From assembly GCA_002083475.1 (NCBI GenBank), contig LWDI01000002.1, forward strand, positions 185 through 17,184: a DNA stretch of 17,000 bases, given 5' to 3'. Source of the DNA: Proteobacteria bacterium SG_bin5 (GTDB lineage: Bacteria; Pseudomonadota; Alphaproteobacteria; Sphingomonadales; Sphingomonadaceae). The notes below the pieces were generated by a model. The model was given only the letters and a program-made list of their open reading frames with translations, made no database searches and was not told the origin of the DNA. The translations under genes and the position numbers were made by a program. Below are positions 15,584 to 17,000 of this stretch, in pieces. Position 1 is the stretch's first letter. Each line of letters begins with the position of its first letter.

Positions 15584-17000
15584 TTGTCCGAAAATGTGGC
15601 CGAGCCACCGCAGTTTAGGCAAAAGCTTGCCGAAGCGCTAGCGCGCGCCGAGGCGCACGCCCCCTTTCTGGCGCAGTTGATCGCGCGGGAGGGGGTGCTC
15701 GCCGCAAAGCTCGCTTCGGGCGTGCTTCCCGAGCCCCGCGACTTGGCGGTGGACGACGAGTCCATGCCCGTCGCGACCCGGCTCCGCATCGAACGCCGCC
15801 GAGTCGCATTGACCGTCGCGATCGGCGATCTGGCGGGGCTGCTCGATTTGAGCGCGGTCACCACGCGGTTGAGCGACTTCGCCGATCGGGCGCTCGATGC
15901 CGCGATCCGCGCCGCCTTGCGCGAACGCGCGCCGGGCGAGGAACCGCGCGGGCTCACCGCCATCGCGCTCGGCAAACAGGGCAGCCGCGAGCTCAACTAT
16001 TCGTCCGACATCGACCCGCTGCTGTTGTTCGACCCCGAAACGCTGCCGCGCCGCGCCCGCGAAGCACCCGAGGAAGCGGCGGTGCGGATCGGGCGGCGGG
16101 TGATCGAACTGCTCCAGGCGCGCGACGCCGAGGGCTATGTGCTGCGCGTCGATCTGCGGTTGCGGCCGAGCCCCGAGGTGACGCCGATCGTGCTGCCGGT
16201 GGCGGCCGCGATCTCGCATTATGAATCGGCGGCGCTCCCCTGGGAACGCGCGGCCTTCATCCGCGCGCGCGTGGCGGCCGGGGACCGGGCGCTGGGCGAG
16301 GCGTTTCTCGACGCGATCCGCTCCTTCGTCTGGCGGCGCAGCCTCGATTTCGGAGCGGTGCGCGAGATCCGCGCGATCTCGCAGCGCATTCGGGATCATC
16401 ACACCCGAGGCGAGGCGCTGGGGCCGGGCTATGATCTGAAGCGCGGGCGCGGCGGGATTCGCGAGTGCGAATTCTTCGCGCAAATCCACCAGCTGATCCA
16501 TGGCGGGCGCGAGCCGGCGGTGCGCGCCCCCGCGACGCGCGACGCGCTGGCGGCGCTCGCCGCGCGCGGCTTCGTCGCGCCCGAGGACGCGGCGGCGCTG
16601 AGCGAGGCCTATACGCTGCTGCGCACGATCGAGCACCGCGTGCAGATGATCGACGATCGCCAGACGCACGTCCTGCCCGCCGGCGACGCGCTGGATGGCG
16701 TGGCGCGGCTGCACGGGCTGGTGGACGGCGGCGCGCTGCTCGCGCTGCTCGCGCCGCATGTCGAGCGCACGGCGACGATCTATGCGGGGCTGGAGCCCGA
16801 AGCGCCGGCGGGACTGCCGCTCGATCCCGATCAGCTATCGGCGGCGCTGGAAGGCCAGGGGTTCGGCGGGCACGCGGGCCTCGCCGCCGATCGCGTCGCG
16901 CGCTGGCGGGGGGCGGCTTATCCCGCCTTGCGCAGTGCCGCCGCGCAGAGCGCGCTGGAGGCGGTGCTGCCCGCGCTCACCGCCCCGCTCGGCGCCGCGC
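15584..17000 (+). CDS. glnE: Bifunctional glutamine-synthetase adenylyltransferase/deadenylase, N-terminal half
   Basis: GlnE attaches AMP to, or removes it from, glutamine synthetase according to nitrogen status, under PII control. The 472 residues present cover the N-terminal deadenylase nucleotidyltransferase domain. The catalytic pattern LGKQGSRELNYSSDID (129-144, with Asp142 and Asp144) is followed by YVLRVDLRLRPSPEVTPIVL, ALPWERAAFIRARVAAGD and YDLKRGRGGIRECEFFAQIH. The complete protein is usually about 900-950 residues, so the adenylyltransferase half lies beyond the window. The start is taken as TTG 15584 (MSENVAEPP), with GAGAGG six bases upstream; GTG 15596 is an alternative. No frameshift is seen. 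Confidence 0.94.
   Translation, partial: MSENVAEPPQFRQKLAEALARAEAHAPFLAQLIAREGVLAAKLASGVLPEPRDLAVDDESMPVATRLRIERRRVALTVAIGDLAGLLDLSAVTTRLSDFADRALDAAIRAALRERAPGEEPRGLTAIALGKQGSRELNYSSDIDPLLLFDPETLPRRAREAPEEAAVRIGRRVIELLQARDAEGYVLRVDLRLRPSPEVTPIVLPVAAAISHYESAALPWERAAFIRARVAAGDRALGEAFLDAIRSFVWRRSLDFGAVREIRAISQRIRDHHTRGEALGPGYDLKRGRGGIRECEFFAQIHQLIHGGREPAVRAPATRDALAALAARGFVAPEDAAALSEAYTLLRTIEHRVQMIDDRQTHVLPAGDALDGVARLHGLVDGGALLALLAPHVERTATIYAGLEPEAPAGLPLDPDQLSAALEGQGFGGHAGLAADRVARWRGAAYPALRSAAAQSALEAVLPALTAPLGAA

Overview
The window reads as chromosomal DNA of a high-GC alphaproteobacterium, most likely a sphingomonad (Sphingomonadales). The evidence is a PhyR-NepR-EcfG general stress response locus with a PhyP-like partner, an alphaproteobacterial-type LexA box (GTTC-N7-GTTC) in front of uvrA, the scpA-scpB-tatA-tatB-tatC order, an entericidin-type lipoprotein, and many palindromic intergenic repeats of the kind common in this group. 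No tRNA, rRNA, CRISPR array, transposase or phage gene was seen.

Layout. 1-462: repeats only. 463-4618 (+): an alpha/beta hydrolase, a small hypothetical protein and uvrA. uvrA is SOS-controlled by sequence and carries a repeat element inserted in frame. 4619-5070: composite repeats. 5071-6834 (-): a glutathione S-transferase-like protein whose C-terminus runs into a repeat, and a LysR-type regulator divergent from a DUF1348/NTF2-like gene at 6928-7389. 7573-10411 (+): scpA, scpB, tatA, tatB, tatC, with tight spacing inside tatABC. 10412-11012: about 600 bp of repeats. 11013-11150 (-): entericidin-like lipoprotein behind a perfect EcfG-type promoter (GGAAC-N16-CGTT). 11401-13167 (-): nepR followed by a PhyP-like sensor protein with a degenerate ATPase domain. 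13415-15126 (+): phyR, a 48-residue membrane protein, and ecfG. 15328-15513 (-): a small protein with a faintly NepR-like C-terminus. 15584 to the window end (+): the N-terminal half of glnE.

How the genes work together. In the known GSR mechanism, phosphorylated PhyR uses its sigma-like domain to pull the anti-sigma factor NepR off sigma-EcfG. The window carries all three proteins plus a histidine-kinase-family protein cotranscribed with nepR. Its ATP-binding N-box has lost the usual Asn residues, which points to a phosphatase-type negative regulator. Two EcfG-like promoters are visible, one for nepR-phyP (negative feedback) and one for the entericidin gene (output).

The second theme is repeats. 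A 128-bp perfect inverted pair brackets the hydrolase-uvrA block. A 234-bp direct pair brackets the GST-to-tatC block. Several elements share terminal inverted repeats ending in TAGAGC/GCTCTA, so they look like non-autonomous MITE-like units. Repeats supply about 42 residues inside UvrA and the last residues and stop codon of the GST. All alignments here were made by eye.
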